A stretch of 64,000 nt of DNA from CALCTE01 sp045585835 (GTDB lineage Bacteria > Bacillota > Clostridia > Oscillospirales > CAG-272): assembly GCA_045585835.1 (NCBI GenBank), contig JAZMZG010000012.1, forward strand, positions 62,001 to 126,000. The letters run 5' to 3'. The position numbers and the translations under genes were made by a program. Positions 35,119 to 44,201 of this stretch are shown piece after piece. The notes under the pieces are model-generated. The model was given only the letters and a program-made list of their open reading frames with translations, did no database searches and was not told the DNA's origin. Each line of letters starts with the position of its first letter. The first letter of the stretch is position 1.

Positions 35119-36582
35119 TCAATATTTGTTGTTGTAAAAATCGTTTATATAAGCGACTGTGTCGTTTATGTCGTAATTCTTGTATTCAAATGGGTATTTC
35201 GGAGCGTAGTGACGGCTTATCTCATCTCCGTTGCGGCTCACGAGTCTTGTAGATGCACCCGCACCTATACCGATGACCGAGTGTATCTCCTCCATCATAA
35301 CCACATTATAAATACATTCCTTGCCCGCTTTTGTAAAACCGATATTTTCGAGATTTTCAACGGCGTTCTTTTGTCTGTATATATAATATGGAGAATATCC
35401 GTTTTTAATTACTGCATCGAATGCTTTTTTCTGATAGGGCAGAAGCGTCAAATCGGGCAGAGAATCGGAAACTCCCGCAAGGTCAGCCGCCTTTTTGATA
35501 CAAAAGCTGTGTATTGTTACGTTGTCGGGAGAAAGCGAGAGTATTTTTTCAACGCTTTGAAGAAACTCCTTGCCGCTTTCATCGGGAAGCCCAAGTATGA
35601 GGTCTGTGTTGATGCTGTCAAACCCGACTTTTTTTGCAAGCTCATAAGCCTCAAAAAACTGCTTTATACTGTGATGCCTTCCGATAGCTTGCAGAGTCTT
35701 ATCGTGAACGGTCTGCGGGTTAATGCTGATACGGTGGACACCGTAGTGCTTCATAATTTGAAGCTTTTGCTCGGTGACCGTATCGGGTCTGCCCGCTTCT
35801 ATGCAAAATTCAAGAAGATGAGTTAAGTCAAAAGAACGAGTGATAGCTTTGCAAAGACTTTCAAGCTGCGTTTCGTTTAAGGTCGTAGGAGTTCCGCCGC
35901 CGACGTATATGGAGACCACTTTGAGCGAAAGCTCTTTGACCTTGTCAGCAACGGCTTTTATATCACGGCACAGATGCTCCGTATATTCGGGTATAAGCGC
36001 CATAAGATTAGGCTTTGCGTATGAAACGAAGGAACAATATGAGCATCTTGTCGGGCAAAAGGGGACGGATATATATATGCTTACCGCATTCTCCGGCAGT
36101 TTATTTACCGCCTCGTATTCTCTTTGCGCTATATCTATGCAAAGCTGTGCTTTATCGGGGCTTACGAGGTATTTTTCGACCATAAGGTCTTTTGCGTTTT
36201 GGATTTCACCTCCGGAAAGCTTTGCCGCAAGTAAGGGCTTTGCGGGGCGAACGCCCGTCAAAAGTCCCCACGGCATCTTTTTAAGTCCCGCCTTATATGC
36301 CGCCTCCATAAAAGCTCTGCCGACTGCAAGTGCGCTGTCGTCCATATAGAGCTTTTTTGATTTTGCAAGCACAAACTCGCCCTCAAAGCTGCCTATTTCC
36401 GTAGTTATCACAGCTTTAGCCTTAAATGCGTCACCCTCATCGCTTTCCCAAAGCTCAAGCGAGGGCTTATGGTCAAGGGGGAGATTTTCGTGGAATTTGG
36501 CTCTCGGCCACATAATAAGGCATAGCGTTTGAGCGTAGTAGCTGCTTATAAGCTTACTATGTATAATCAGCTTTACGTCCAT
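35119..36582 (-). CDS. hemZ: HemZ-type coproporphyrinogen dehydrogenase-like radical SAM protein
   Basis: The 487-residue protein has an N-terminal domain (about 1-165) before the radical SAM core with CPTRCSYCSF (CxxxCxxC), YVGGGTPT, and GLPDE. This layout matches HemZ of Firmicutes, an oxygen-independent coproporphyrinogen oxidase homolog. Activity is not certain, since some members of the family are not porphyrin enzymes. Its ATG shares a base with the dtd stop (TAATG), so translation is coupled. No other heme genes lie in the window. Confidence 0.88.
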   Translation of the reverse strand: MDVKLIIHSKLISSYYAQTLCLIMWPRAKFHENLPLDHKPSLELWESDEGDAFKAKAVITTEIGSFEGEFVLAKSKKLYMDDSALAVGRAFMEAAYKAGLKKMPWGLLTGVRPAKPLLAAKLSGGEIQNAKDLMVEKYLVSPDKAQLCIDIAQREYEAVNKLPENAVSIYISVPFCPTRCSYCSFVSYAKPNLMALIPEYTEHLCRDIKAVADKVKELSLKVVSIYVGGGTPTTLNETQLESLCKAITRSFDLTHLLEFCIEAGRPDTVTEQKLQIMKHYGVHRISINPQTVHDKTLQAIGRHHSIKQFFEAYELAKKVGFDSINTDLILGLPDESGKEFLQSVEKILSLSPDNVTIHSFCIKKAADLAGVSDSLPDLTLLPYQKKAFDAVIKNGYSPYYIYRQKNAVENLENIGFTKAGKECIYNVVMMEEIHSVIGIGAGASTRLVSRNGDEISRHYAPKYPFEYKNYDINDTVAYINDFYNNKY

Positions 36583-37031
36583 TAAGAAAGCTCCTTTGTG
36601 TCCGCAATTATCGTTACGGGACCGTCCATTTTCACGTCGGTATGCATATCAGCACCGAATACACCGAATTTTACTTTTTCGTAGCTTTCGGAGAGCTTTT
36701 GTTTAAATATCTCAAACAGCTCATTTGCGCGCTTGGGTTCCATAGCACCGAAGAAATCGGGTCTGTTTCCGCGGCGGATATTAGCATATAGAGTGAAGTT
36801 CGGCTCTACGAGTATTTCACCGCCTATATCCTTAACGGAAAGATTCATTCTGTCGTTTTCGTCGGAAAATATGCGCATATTTACGCATTTTTTGACAAGC
36901 TGTTCGATTTCTTTTTCGTCATCGCCGCCGGTTAGTCCCAAAAGACAGAAAAGTCCTTTTCCTATTTGTGCGTGTAGGCTGCCGTCTATATTTAATGCGG
37001 CGCCTTCTACTCTGCAAATTACAAGTCTCAT
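36582..37031 (-). CDS. dtd: D-aminoacyl-tRNA deacylase with altered SQ motif
   Basis: DTD removes D-amino acids from mischarged tRNA. The 149-residue protein has the size and overall pattern of the family: RVEGAALNIDG near the start, and NFTLYANIRRGNRPDF and MDGPVTI, which contains the Gly-Pro motif. Position 77-78, normally Ser-Gln of the strictly conserved SQFTL motif, is Pro-Asn, while Thr80 is kept. NDGPVT is MDGPVT here. The relA-dtd order is widespread in Firmicutes. Activity of this variant is uncertain. Confidence 0.9.
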   Translation of the reverse strand: MRLVICRVEGAALNIDGSLHAQIGKGLFCLLGLTGGDDEKEIEQLVKKCVNMRIFSDENDRMNLSVKDIGGEILVEPNFTLYANIRRGNRPDFFGAMEPKRANELFEIFKQKLSESYEKVKFGVFGADMHTDVKMDGPVTIIADTKELS

Positions 37032-37038
37032 AGATTCC

Positions 37039-39231
37039 TTATGTGAAGCTACGGCGTACGTTTGTTACGTTTTCGACCGCACCGAGCCTCGAAACGATAT
37101 TTTTAAGGTGGTCGAGGTTTTTGCATACAACGACAAGAGATATGCTGTATTCATCCTCGCCCATTTCTCTTGTGTTTATCGCACTTATTGCAACTTTCAT
37201 ATCCGCAAGCAAGTTTGTGATCTTTGCGAGAATCGTGAAGTTGCGCCTTGCGGTTATGGTAATTGCCGCTTCAAATTTGTTTGCGGTGGATTTAAGGCTT
37301 TCGTCGGTCCACCAAACGTTAACGAAACGCTCTTTGTTTTCGCTGTCTTTTCTTGCCGATAATATATTCGGGCAGTCGGTCTTATGAATTGAAACACCTC
37401 TGCCTCTTGTGACAAATCCCGTTATTTCGTCTCCGGGGAGGGGATTACAGCAGTGAGCGAGCTTGATCTCACAGCCTTCAAGACCTTCAACGATTACGTT
37501 GTGACCTTTAAGCTTGAATTTTTTTGTCTGTACGTCTTGCGGCTTTACGGGATCGGCGCTTTCGGCAGGACGAACGAGCTTGTCAAATTCTTCTCTAAGG
37601 AGCCTTCCGACTCTTGAGAAGGAAAGTCCGCCATAGCCTACGGCATTATAAAGATCATCGATAGAGGAGAGATTACCGAGCCTTTTAATAACGGCTGTAA
37701 GGACCTCTGTCTTTTGAGCTTCCGTATGTGATACGCCGAAGCTTCTGAACTCTCTGTCGAATTCGGATTTGCCGATTATGATATTCTCGGCTCTTTTTTC
37801 TTTCTTAAACCATTGGCGGATCTTATTTTTTGCTTCACTGCTTCGTACTATCGTAAGCCAATCACGGCTCGGGCCTTTAGAGCTTTGGCTCGTTATTGCC
37901 TCAACTATCTGACCGGTTTGAAGCTCTGTATCTATAGGTGCGATATTGCCGTTTATCTTTGCGCCTATAAGCTTATTGCCGACACCGGAGTGTATTGCAT
38001 AAGCAAAGTCAATGCAGTTGGAGCCGCTTGGAAGCGTTATAACGTCGCCTTTGGGAGTAAAGACGAAGGTTTCGTCTTCGAAAAGGTCTATCTTGAACGG
38101 ACGGAAGAATTCGTCGGGGTCATTCGAATCGCCCTCGTTTTCAAGGAGGGTGCGAATCCATTTGAGCTTTTCGCCAAGATCGCTTGCCGCATGTTGTCCG
38201 TCCTTGTATTTCCAATGCGCCGCGATACCGTATTCCGCAACTTCGTGCATTTCGTGCGTTCTTATCTGTACTTCAAACGGTACGCCGTCACGTCCTATAA
38301 CCGTCGTATGCAACGATTGATACATATTGGGCTTCGGTGTGGATATATAATCTTTAAATCTGCCGGGCATGGAGTTGTACATCTCGTGTATGTTACCAAG
38401 CACCGTATAGCACTCCGACTCGGAATTGACGAGTACTCTTATTGCGTAAAAGTCGTATATCTCGTCAAATGATTTGTTTGCGTTGTACATCTTTTTATAG
38501 ATGCTGTATACCGATTTCACTCTGCCTTCTATCTCGCAGTGTATGCCTTGACTTTCAAGAGTTTCCTTGACCTTGGCTTTTGTAGCTTCAAGGAAATCCT
38601 TGCTTTCGCCGAATTTTCTCTCGATATAAGTCAGCACCTTATTATATCCGATTCGGTCAAGATAAAGAAGCGAAAGGTTTTCAAGCTCCTGCTTAATGAC
38701 TTGGATACCCAAGCGGTGAGCGATGGGAGCATATACCTGCATCGTTTCAAGCGCGGTAATTCTTTGCTTTACCTCTTGCTTTGCGGATAGAGTTCGCATA
38801 TTGTGGAGCCTGTCTGCAAGCTTTACGAAAATAACGCGTATATCCTTGCTCATCGCAAGAAATATCTTTCTCAGATTCTCGATGTGCTCGTCTTCCTTCG
38901 ACTCAAACGGAATTTGAGTTAAATTTGTAAGTCCATCAACAAGGGAAGCGATCTCCTTACTTGTGCTTTTTGCGACGAGCTCCGTGGTAACACCCTTGCA
39001 ATCCTCAACCGTATCGTGCAAAAGTGCTGCGCAAACCGAAGCAGTATCAAGTCCGAGATTTGCCACTATCTCCGCTACGGCAATAGGGTGAACGATATAA
39101 TCTTCACCCGTCTTTCTTTGCTGACCGGAATGCACGTCGCTTGCAAAAGCAAACGCACTTGCAATCATCTCTTTATCAAATTGTGCTTTACAGCCTATTG
39201 CTCTCCAAAAGGCCTCGAAGCTATCTGACAT
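37039..39231 (-). CDS. relA: Bifunctional (p)ppGpp synthetase/hydrolase RelA/SpoT
   Basis: The enzyme makes and degrades the stringent alarmone. The 730-residue protein has the HD hydrolase domain (about 20-180, with YIVHPIAVAEI, LLHDTVED and RLHNMRT), the synthetase domain (about 230-350, with YDFYAIRVLV and KPNMYQSLHTTV), TGS (about 390-450, with VFTPKGDVITLPSGSNCIDFAYAIH), and a C-terminal region with a CNPLPGD motif and an ACT domain (about 655-730). Both hydrolase and synthetase motifs look intact. It follows recJ by 10 bases. Confidence 0.95.
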   Translation of the reverse strand: MSDSFEAFWRAIGCKAQFDKEMIASAFAFASDVHSGQQRKTGEDYIVHPIAVAEIVANLGLDTASVCAALLHDTVEDCKGVTTELVAKSTSKEIASLVDGLTNLTQIPFESKEDEHIENLRKIFLAMSKDIRVIFVKLADRLHNMRTLSAKQEVKQRITALETMQVYAPIAHRLGIQVIKQELENLSLLYLDRIGYNKVLTYIERKFGESKDFLEATKAKVKETLESQGIHCEIEGRVKSVYSIYKKMYNANKSFDEIYDFYAIRVLVNSESECYTVLGNIHEMYNSMPGRFKDYISTPKPNMYQSLHTTVIGRDGVPFEVQIRTHEMHEVAEYGIAAHWKYKDGQHAASDLGEKLKWIRTLLENEGDSNDPDEFFRPFKIDLFEDETFVFTPKGDVITLPSGSNCIDFAYAIHSGVGNKLIGAKINGNIAPIDTELQTGQIVEAITSQSSKGPSRDWLTIVRSSEAKNKIRQWFKKEKRAENIIIGKSEFDREFRSFGVSHTEAQKTEVLTAVIKRLGNLSSIDDLYNAVGYGGLSFSRVGRLLREEFDKLVRPAESADPVKPQDVQTKKFKLKGHNVIVEGLEGCEIKLAHCCNPLPGDEITGFVTRGRGVSIHKTDCPNILSARKDSENKERFVNVWWTDESLKSTANKFEAAITITARRNFTILAKITNLLADMKVAISAINTREMGEDEYSISLVVVCKNLDHLKNIVSRLGAVENVTNVRRSFT

Positions 39232-39241
39232 TTGTTTTCTC

Positions 39242-41398
39242 CTAACTTCTTCGTTTTTTCATTTCCCTTAGGGAAGTAAGTATTTGTGAGCCGTCCAAAG
39301 ACACCTTTACACCGGGTGCAAGGCTTTCAGAGCGGGATAAGGTTACCGTGCGGCCTTTCGAAACTTCAAGATTTATAAGTTCTTTTTCTTTGAATATATC
39401 GAGTATAAGCCGTGTTTTGCAAACGTCTATATAATAACCGCTTGCGCATACGCTTCTTGCGATATATGCGTAGTCAAGCGTTTTGGTTTCCTCTTGCCTT
39501 AAAAGCCTTAACACGTAGAGATAGACTGCCTTAAAGTCATCTCTCGTGGGGATCACGCTATCGTCGATAAGCTCATATTTTGCATTACCGCTTATTATTT
39601 CGTTATAAAGGCTTTCTTGAGATTCTATGTAATTCGTAAGCGTTCTGTTTGCTCTTATGTCCTTTACTATAAGCTGGAGATTTTCTTTTCCCGCATAGCA
39701 GTTTATTTCCATAAGATACAGCACGTCTACCTTGTCCGAACTGCAAAAGCCGAGCTTTGATGCGGGTGTGCCGAAATATACTGCTTGGAAGGTATAGCCG
39801 CCCTTGGTCAAATTAAATCTGCAATGCTTGTCGTTTGCAAGGGGAGTGATATCCGATATCGAAGCGTTGGATATCATAAACAGAGGTGAGGGATTACCGT
39901 ATCCAAACGGCTCTAAAAGGCGAAGTTCCTTTGCACAAGTTGAATTTATTTCTGCGGGAGCAGGCTCGCAATCGACCTCTACGGGAACGGTGCGCTCCTT
40001 GTCAAAGCTGTTTTTTCTTGCGTATTCGTTTATCTTCGCCTTGAATTTTTCGAGATTATCTCTGCTAACGGTAAGACCTGCCGCAAGCTCGTGTCCTCCG
40101 AACTTAACAAGAAGCTCGCTTGCATATTCGAGCGCATCGTAAAGGCTTATTCCCGGAACGCTGCGTCCTGAGCCTTTTCCGCTTAAAGTATCTTCGTTGC
40201 AGAAGGTTATAAGTATACAAGGCTTCGAGTATCTTTCGGAAAGACGCGAAGCGACAATACCGATGATTCCTTGATGCCAATTATCAGATGAGAGTATTAT
40301 GAACGGCTCGTCGTTTTTTGCAGACTCTATCATTTCGACAGCTTCTTCGACTATCTCGTTTTCCATTACCTGACGTTTTCTGTTAAGCTCGCAAAGCTCT
40401 GCCGCATATGCATCGGATTCGGCCTTTGATTTTGTTAAAAAGAGTTTTACCGCAAGCTCTACGTTGCCGATTCTACCCGCTGCATTGATTCGGGGTGCAA
40501 TAATGTAACCGATTGTCGAAGAGCTTATTTGCTTATCGCCGCCCTTCTTGCCGTAGAAGCCGTAAAAATCCAAAATAGACCTACACCAAGGGTCAGGCGA
40601 CTTCTGCATCATTGAAAGCCCCACACTTATTATCAGGCGGTTTTCATCGGTTGCGGGCATTACATCCGCTATCGTTCCGAGAGCAACTATTTGCGCATAT
40701 TCCGAAAAGAGCCTTGACAGAATCTCGGTGGGCACATCGTCTTTCTTATCGGCAAGAGCCATTTCAATAGCACATATAAGCTTAAACACCACACCTACAC
40801 CCGCAAGCGCCTTATAAGGATATTCACAGTCGTGTCTGCAAGGATTTACAACTATACAGTTTGGAATTTCATCTTTACACTCGTGGTGGTCAGTAACGAC
40901 GAAATCTACACCTAACTTTTTTCCGAATTCTATTTCGTCAACTGCAGTAACGCCCGTATCGACGGTTACAATAAGCGAAGTGCCGTCTTTTGCTATAGAT
41001 TCGATTGCGGGCGTATTCATTCCGTATCCTTCGCTGTTACGGTCGGGGATATAGTGGGTACAGCCAACACCCTTGCTTTCAAGATAAAGACGCATAAGAC
41101 TCGTTGAGGTGATACCGTCAACGTCGTAGTCACCGTATACGCATATCTTTTCGTTATTCTTTATTGCAAGAATGATTCTGTCTGCCGCTCTGTCCATATC
41201 TTTAATTAAAAACGGGTTATAAAAAGAGCAGGTCTCTTTGCGCAAAAAACGTCTTGCGGCATCGGTACTGTCTACACCTCTAAGGCACAAAAGCGCCGCA
41301 GTATTCGTGCATATTTCAAGGTCTTCCGATATTTCTCTTGCAAGAGCCTCGTCATAGCTTTTCAATTGCCAGAGCTTTTTTGTGCTGTCAGAATACAT
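39242..41398 (-). CDS. recJ: Single-stranded-DNA-specific exonuclease RecJ
   Basis: RecJ is a 5'-3' single-strand exonuclease for repair. The 718-residue protein has the DHH phosphoesterase motifs GDYDVDGITSTSLM, VTVDTGVTA and VTDHHECKDEIP, and APRINAAGRIG, followed by DHHA1 (SGSGRSVPGISLYDAL, GGHELAAGL) and an OB domain. Length is at the long end because of a C-terminal extension (about 570-718). It shares a base with the rseC-like gene's stop (TAATG) and so is translationally coupled. Confidence 0.95.
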   Translation of the reverse strand: MYSDSTKKLWQLKSYDEALAREISEDLEICTNTAALLCLRGVDSTDAARRFLRKETCSFYNPFLIKDMDRAADRIILAIKNNEKICVYGDYDVDGITSTSLMRLYLESKGVGCTHYIPDRNSEGYGMNTPAIESIAKDGTSLIVTVDTGVTAVDEIEFGKKLGVDFVVTDHHECKDEIPNCIVVNPCRHDCEYPYKALAGVGVVFKLICAIEMALADKKDDVPTEILSRLFSEYAQIVALGTIADVMPATDENRLIISVGLSMMQKSPDPWCRSILDFYGFYGKKGGDKQISSSTIGYIIAPRINAAGRIGNVELAVKLFLTKSKAESDAYAAELCELNRKRQVMENEIVEEAVEMIESAKNDEPFIILSSDNWHQGIIGIVASRLSERYSKPCILITFCNEDTLSGKGSGRSVPGISLYDALEYASELLVKFGGHELAAGLTVSRDNLEKFKAKINEYARKNSFDKERTVPVEVDCEPAPAEINSTCAKELRLLEPFGYGNPSPLFMISNASISDITPLANDKHCRFNLTKGGYTFQAVYFGTPASKLGFCSSDKVDVLYLMEINCYAGKENLQLIVKDIRANRTLTNYIESQESLYNEIISGNAKYELIDDSVIPTRDDFKAVYLYVLRLLRQEETKTLDYAYIARSVCASGYYIDVCKTRLILDIFKEKELINLEVSKGRTVTLSRSESLAPGVKVSLDGSQILTSLREMKKRRS

Positions 41399-41814
41399 TA
41401 GTTATTCTCCAAATTCTTTACAATATTTAGCGTTGGGTGCTTTTTTTCATAGGCCTTTGCCATAGGTACGCCGCAAATCTCCGCAACAACGAAAACGGCA
41501 AGAGAAATAAGAAAGGAAATCCCTTCCGTAACAATACTTCTTGTAAGTACGAATGAGAAGACGGCGCAAATCAAAGGAACTAACATACAGCAAACGGCGG
41601 AAAAGATACCTGCGCCCGTCTTTGCTTCCTCGACCAAAACCTCTTCACCCACAGACGCATTGACTGTATTTTTTGCCCAAAGCTTTATGGGCTTTAATTG
41701 CTCGCAGCTTCTTTGCGCACAGGGACTTTTACACGTATCGCAAGGACTTGATTTAGGCAAAGTTTTGATAAGAGCTATATCTTTATTGCATTTTATGACG
41801 GTAGCCGATTTCAT
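41398..41814 (-). CDS. RseC/MucC family SoxR-reducing-system-like protein
   Basis: The 138-residue protein has an N-terminal cytoplasmic part with CDTCKSPCAQRSC, four or more cysteines in a possible Fe-S or disulfide site, and two membrane helices (about residues 75-115). This is the pattern of RseC/MucC proteins, which in proteobacteria belong to Rsx-linked redox control of SoxR; the role in Firmicutes is not known. Its ATG shares a base with the ybbR stop. It separates the c-di-AMP genes from recJ and relA. Confidence 0.82.
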   Translation of the reverse strand: MKSATVIKCNKDIALIKTLPKSSPCDTCKSPCAQRSCEQLKPIKLWAKNTVNASVGEEVLVEEAKTGAGIFSAVCCMLVPLICAVFSFVLTRSIVTEGISFLISLAVFVVAEICGVPMAKAYEKKHPTLNIVKNLENN

Positions 41815-43103
41815 TATTGCACCTTTTTTAAGGTTATCATTACGGTAGGAAGAGGGTGCTTCTTTTCTATGTTGAGCGTATAAACGTCTTCATAATCGCT
41901 ATCCAATTTTACGGCTATAGAGCTCGTTCCCTCAAATGAATGTCCCGAAAGGTCAACCGTAGCTTCAAAATCACTTGCAGTCATTTTTGCAACCGTATCC
42001 TTCGGACCTCTTATACCTACCGCAATACTGCTCGTTTCAATTGTTGCGGTATAGCCTTGCGGAACGTTTATAAGCTTGATATCACTTGCATTTAATGTGA
42101 CGGTCGATGTCTCGGTGTTTTTAAGACTTATATTTATCGTTGCGGAATTAACGGTAGACAGAGGTATCACGCCTGCGGGAAGCTTTATTGCGCTCTGTAT
42201 GGACGTTTCCGAGCCGATTTGCGTTTCATCAATGGTTTTGATTATAAGCTCGTTTAAATCATCCTGCATTTCAACGGGCATAGAGACCGTAATAGTTTCG
42301 GGAGTTATGGTTATATCGGCATTATCTTTATTGAAATAGCCGTTTGTAAAATTAACGCCAAGCGCTATTTGTTTTGTTGTTATAACGGGTATAGTAGCAG
42401 TTACGCTCGGTGTGCTTATCGTGGTGAATGCGTTGTTTACTTCTCTGCCTTCGTCGTCTACAAGCACGAGTCTTCCTGTGTACGTAGTTGATGTGCTGAG
42501 CTTTTGGAGCTCTAAATTCAAGTTTGCCGATTTTACGGAATTTACTATTTCGGCAGGACCGGTTATATCAACGTACTCTACGTCCGTTGTGATATTTCCC
42601 AACGAAAGCTTGTCGGGATCATCTAAGCTGTAGGACGCCTTTATTACCTTTACGGGAACGTTTTTTGTGATATTCTTATCGAGATAAACGTTGATTTCGC
42701 GGGGAGAGTAATTGTCTACGGTAACGCCTTCGGGAGAGTTGACCATAACTTTAAGCGTGTAGCTTCCCGATTTATTGACGGAGTTTAAGTCAACGTATGC
42801 ATAAACGTCGCTCTCGTCGAGGTCGTTTACAACACTCTTTTTTCCGGACAAAACTACGTTTATAGACTGTCCCGAGCCGATTATGGGGGAGAGTCCGTAA
42901 GAGGATTCAAGTGTGTTTGCGCCTAAAAGGTCTACGGCGACGTTTAACTTGACGTCCGAAATGGGAGCGTCTGTACTTATTACGTAAAGCCATAATACGA
43001 TAGCGGCAACAACCGAAAATATTTTAGGTAAAAGATTTTGCGGCATTACTTTCTTTTCGGCGGGAGAATCGTTTATTGGTCTGCTTTTATGCTTTATCGA
43101 CAT
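41814..43103 (-). CDS. YbbR domain protein (CdaR-like regulator of CdaA)
   Basis: The 429-residue protein has a short basic N-terminus, one membrane helix (about residues 28-48, ending in the LWLYV region) and several extracellular YbbR repeats of about 80 residues rich in V, T and S. In Bacillus and relatives the YbbR protein (CdaR) sits beside CdaA and modulates it. I prefer the ATG at 43103, since GGAGGG is 8 bp upstream; the ATG at 43109 is too close to that site. It overlaps cdaA by 17 bases. Confidence 0.9.
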   Translation of the reverse strand: MSIKHKSRPINDSPAEKKVMPQNLLPKIFSVVAAIVLWLYVISTDAPISDVKLNVAVDLLGANTLESSYGLSPIIGSGQSINVVLSGKKSVVNDLDESDVYAYVDLNSVNKSGSYTLKVMVNSPEGVTVDNYSPREINVYLDKNITKNVPVKVIKASYSLDDPDKLSLGNITTDVEYVDITGPAEIVNSVKSANLNLELQKLSTSTTYTGRLVLVDDEGREVNNAFTTISTPSVTATIPVITTKQIALGVNFTNGYFNKDNADITITPETITVSMPVEMQDDLNELIIKTIDETQIGSETSIQSAIKLPAGVIPLSTVNSATINISLKNTETSTVTLNASDIKLINVPQGYTATIETSSIAVGIRGPKDTVAKMTASDFEATVDLSGHSFEGTSSIAVKLDSDYEDVYTLNIEKKHPLPTVMITLKKVQ

Positions 43104-44004
43104 TTTCATTTCCCTCCGAATTTAAATTTTTGTTATCATCACGGTTCGTTTTTCCGTGCTTTCTGCGAAGCAACTTCCTTGCTATATTGGCTGTGCTTTC
43201 ATCGTCGCTCGGAATAAGTTGCTTTTTAAGCGTCTTTTTTAAAGCAGCGATCGAGCTGATTTTTTTAAGCGTGCCGTTTTGGGCAAGCATAATATTGCCC
43301 GTTTCCTCGGAAACGATTATAACGAGCGCATCGGATATCTCACTCATTCCCAGTCCTGCTCTGTGACGGGTTCCCAAATTCAAGTCGATATCTTGGTTAG
43401 ACAAGGGCAAATAACAGCCTGCAGCATAGAGCTTGCCTTCACGTATTATGACTGCACCGTCGTGAAGGGGTGCTTTGTCAAAGAAAATATTTCTTATCAA
43501 AAACAACGAGCATTCAGCATCGGTGATGGTACCCGTGCTTATCACGTCGCCGAGCTTGGTTTCGCCTTCAAAAACGATAAGTGCGCCCGTATGCTTCAAG
43601 GAAAATTCTGTAACGGCATCGCATATTTGGTCGATAGCTTCCTCATATTTGAGCTTTGCACTTTGTGTCAAACGGTTTAGGCTTTTGATGGGTTGCTCAC
43701 CGAGTCTTTCGAGAATTGAACGAAGCTCGGGTTGGAATACGATAAATATTGCAATAAGTCCTACTTGGATAAGGTTACGCAACAGAAAATTAAGTGCTTT
43801 CATTTTTGCGACGCCGCTTATGAAAAGGAATACAAAAAACAATAAGACGCCAAGTGCGAGCTTACCCGCACGTCTATCCCTTATGAATTTGTAGAAGTAG
43901 TAGATCAATATCGAAACTATAGCGATATCGATGATGTCGATTATTATGCCGACGTCCCTTATTTGAGTAAGCAAAAATTGCAAAAAGTCCTTAACTTTAT
44001 CCAT
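43087..44004 (-). CDS. cdaA: Diadenylate cyclase CdaA (c-di-AMP synthase)
   Basis: The membrane enzyme makes c-di-AMP from two ATP. The 305-residue protein has three N-terminal helices (about 15-75) and the DAC domain (about 85-270) with LHDGAVII (DGA motif) and GTRHRAGLG (RHR motif), both catalytic blocks. An AGGTGG site supports the ATG at 44004 rather than the upstream GTGs. It heads an operon with ybbR; the glmM gene common downstream of ybbR in other Firmicutes is absent, replaced by rseC, recJ and relA. Confidence 0.94.
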   Translation of the reverse strand: MDKVKDFLQFLLTQIRDVGIIIDIIDIAIVSILIYYFYKFIRDRRAGKLALGVLLFFVFLFISGVAKMKALNFLLRNLIQVGLIAIFIVFQPELRSILERLGEQPIKSLNRLTQSAKLKYEEAIDQICDAVTEFSLKHTGALIVFEGETKLGDVISTGTITDAECSLFLIRNIFFDKAPLHDGAVIIREGKLYAAGCYLPLSNQDIDLNLGTRHRAGLGMSEISDALVIIVSEETGNIMLAQNGTLKKISSIAALKKTLKKQLIPSDDESTANIARKLLRRKHGKTNRDDNKNLNSEGNENVDKA

Positions 44005-44034
44005 AGCAACCACCACCTATATATACTTATAATA

Positions 44035-44063
44035 ATTATACCATATATATTGTAATAATCCAA
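44035..44063 (-). promoter_or_regulatory. SigA-type promoter for the cdaA operon
   Basis: On the minus strand TTGGAT (44058-44063) and TATAAT (44035-44040) are 17 bp apart. The palindrome at 44099-44122 is about 36 bp upstream of the -35 box. Confidence 0.75.
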
Positions 44064-44098
44064 GACCTTTTTTCAATTTGTTGAAAATATTTTTCTTG

Positions 44099-44122
44099 CG
44101 AAACAGTATATATACTGTTTCG
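44099..44122. repeat. Perfect 24-bp palindrome between divergent promoters
   Basis: The sequence is a perfect inverted repeat with half-site CGAAACAGTATA and no spacer. It lies between the cdaA promoter and the promoter of the LRR/dockerin gene, and is not followed by a T run in either direction, so it looks like an operator rather than a terminator. No cognate regulator is evident. Confidence 0.7.
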
Positions 44123-44138
44123 AAAAATTCCTATTACC

Positions 44139-44168
44139 TTGACAACGGATAAATCGGTATGTTATAAT
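44139..44168 (+). promoter_or_regulatory. Consensus SigA promoter for the LRR/dockerin gene
   Basis: TTGACA (44139-44144), an 18-bp spacer and TATAAT (44163-44168) lie 17 bp after the palindrome. It begins upstream of the GTG at 44202. Confidence 0.85.
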
Positions 44169-44201
44169 ATGTCGAAAATAAATTTAGGCAAGGAGCTTTC
44201 G

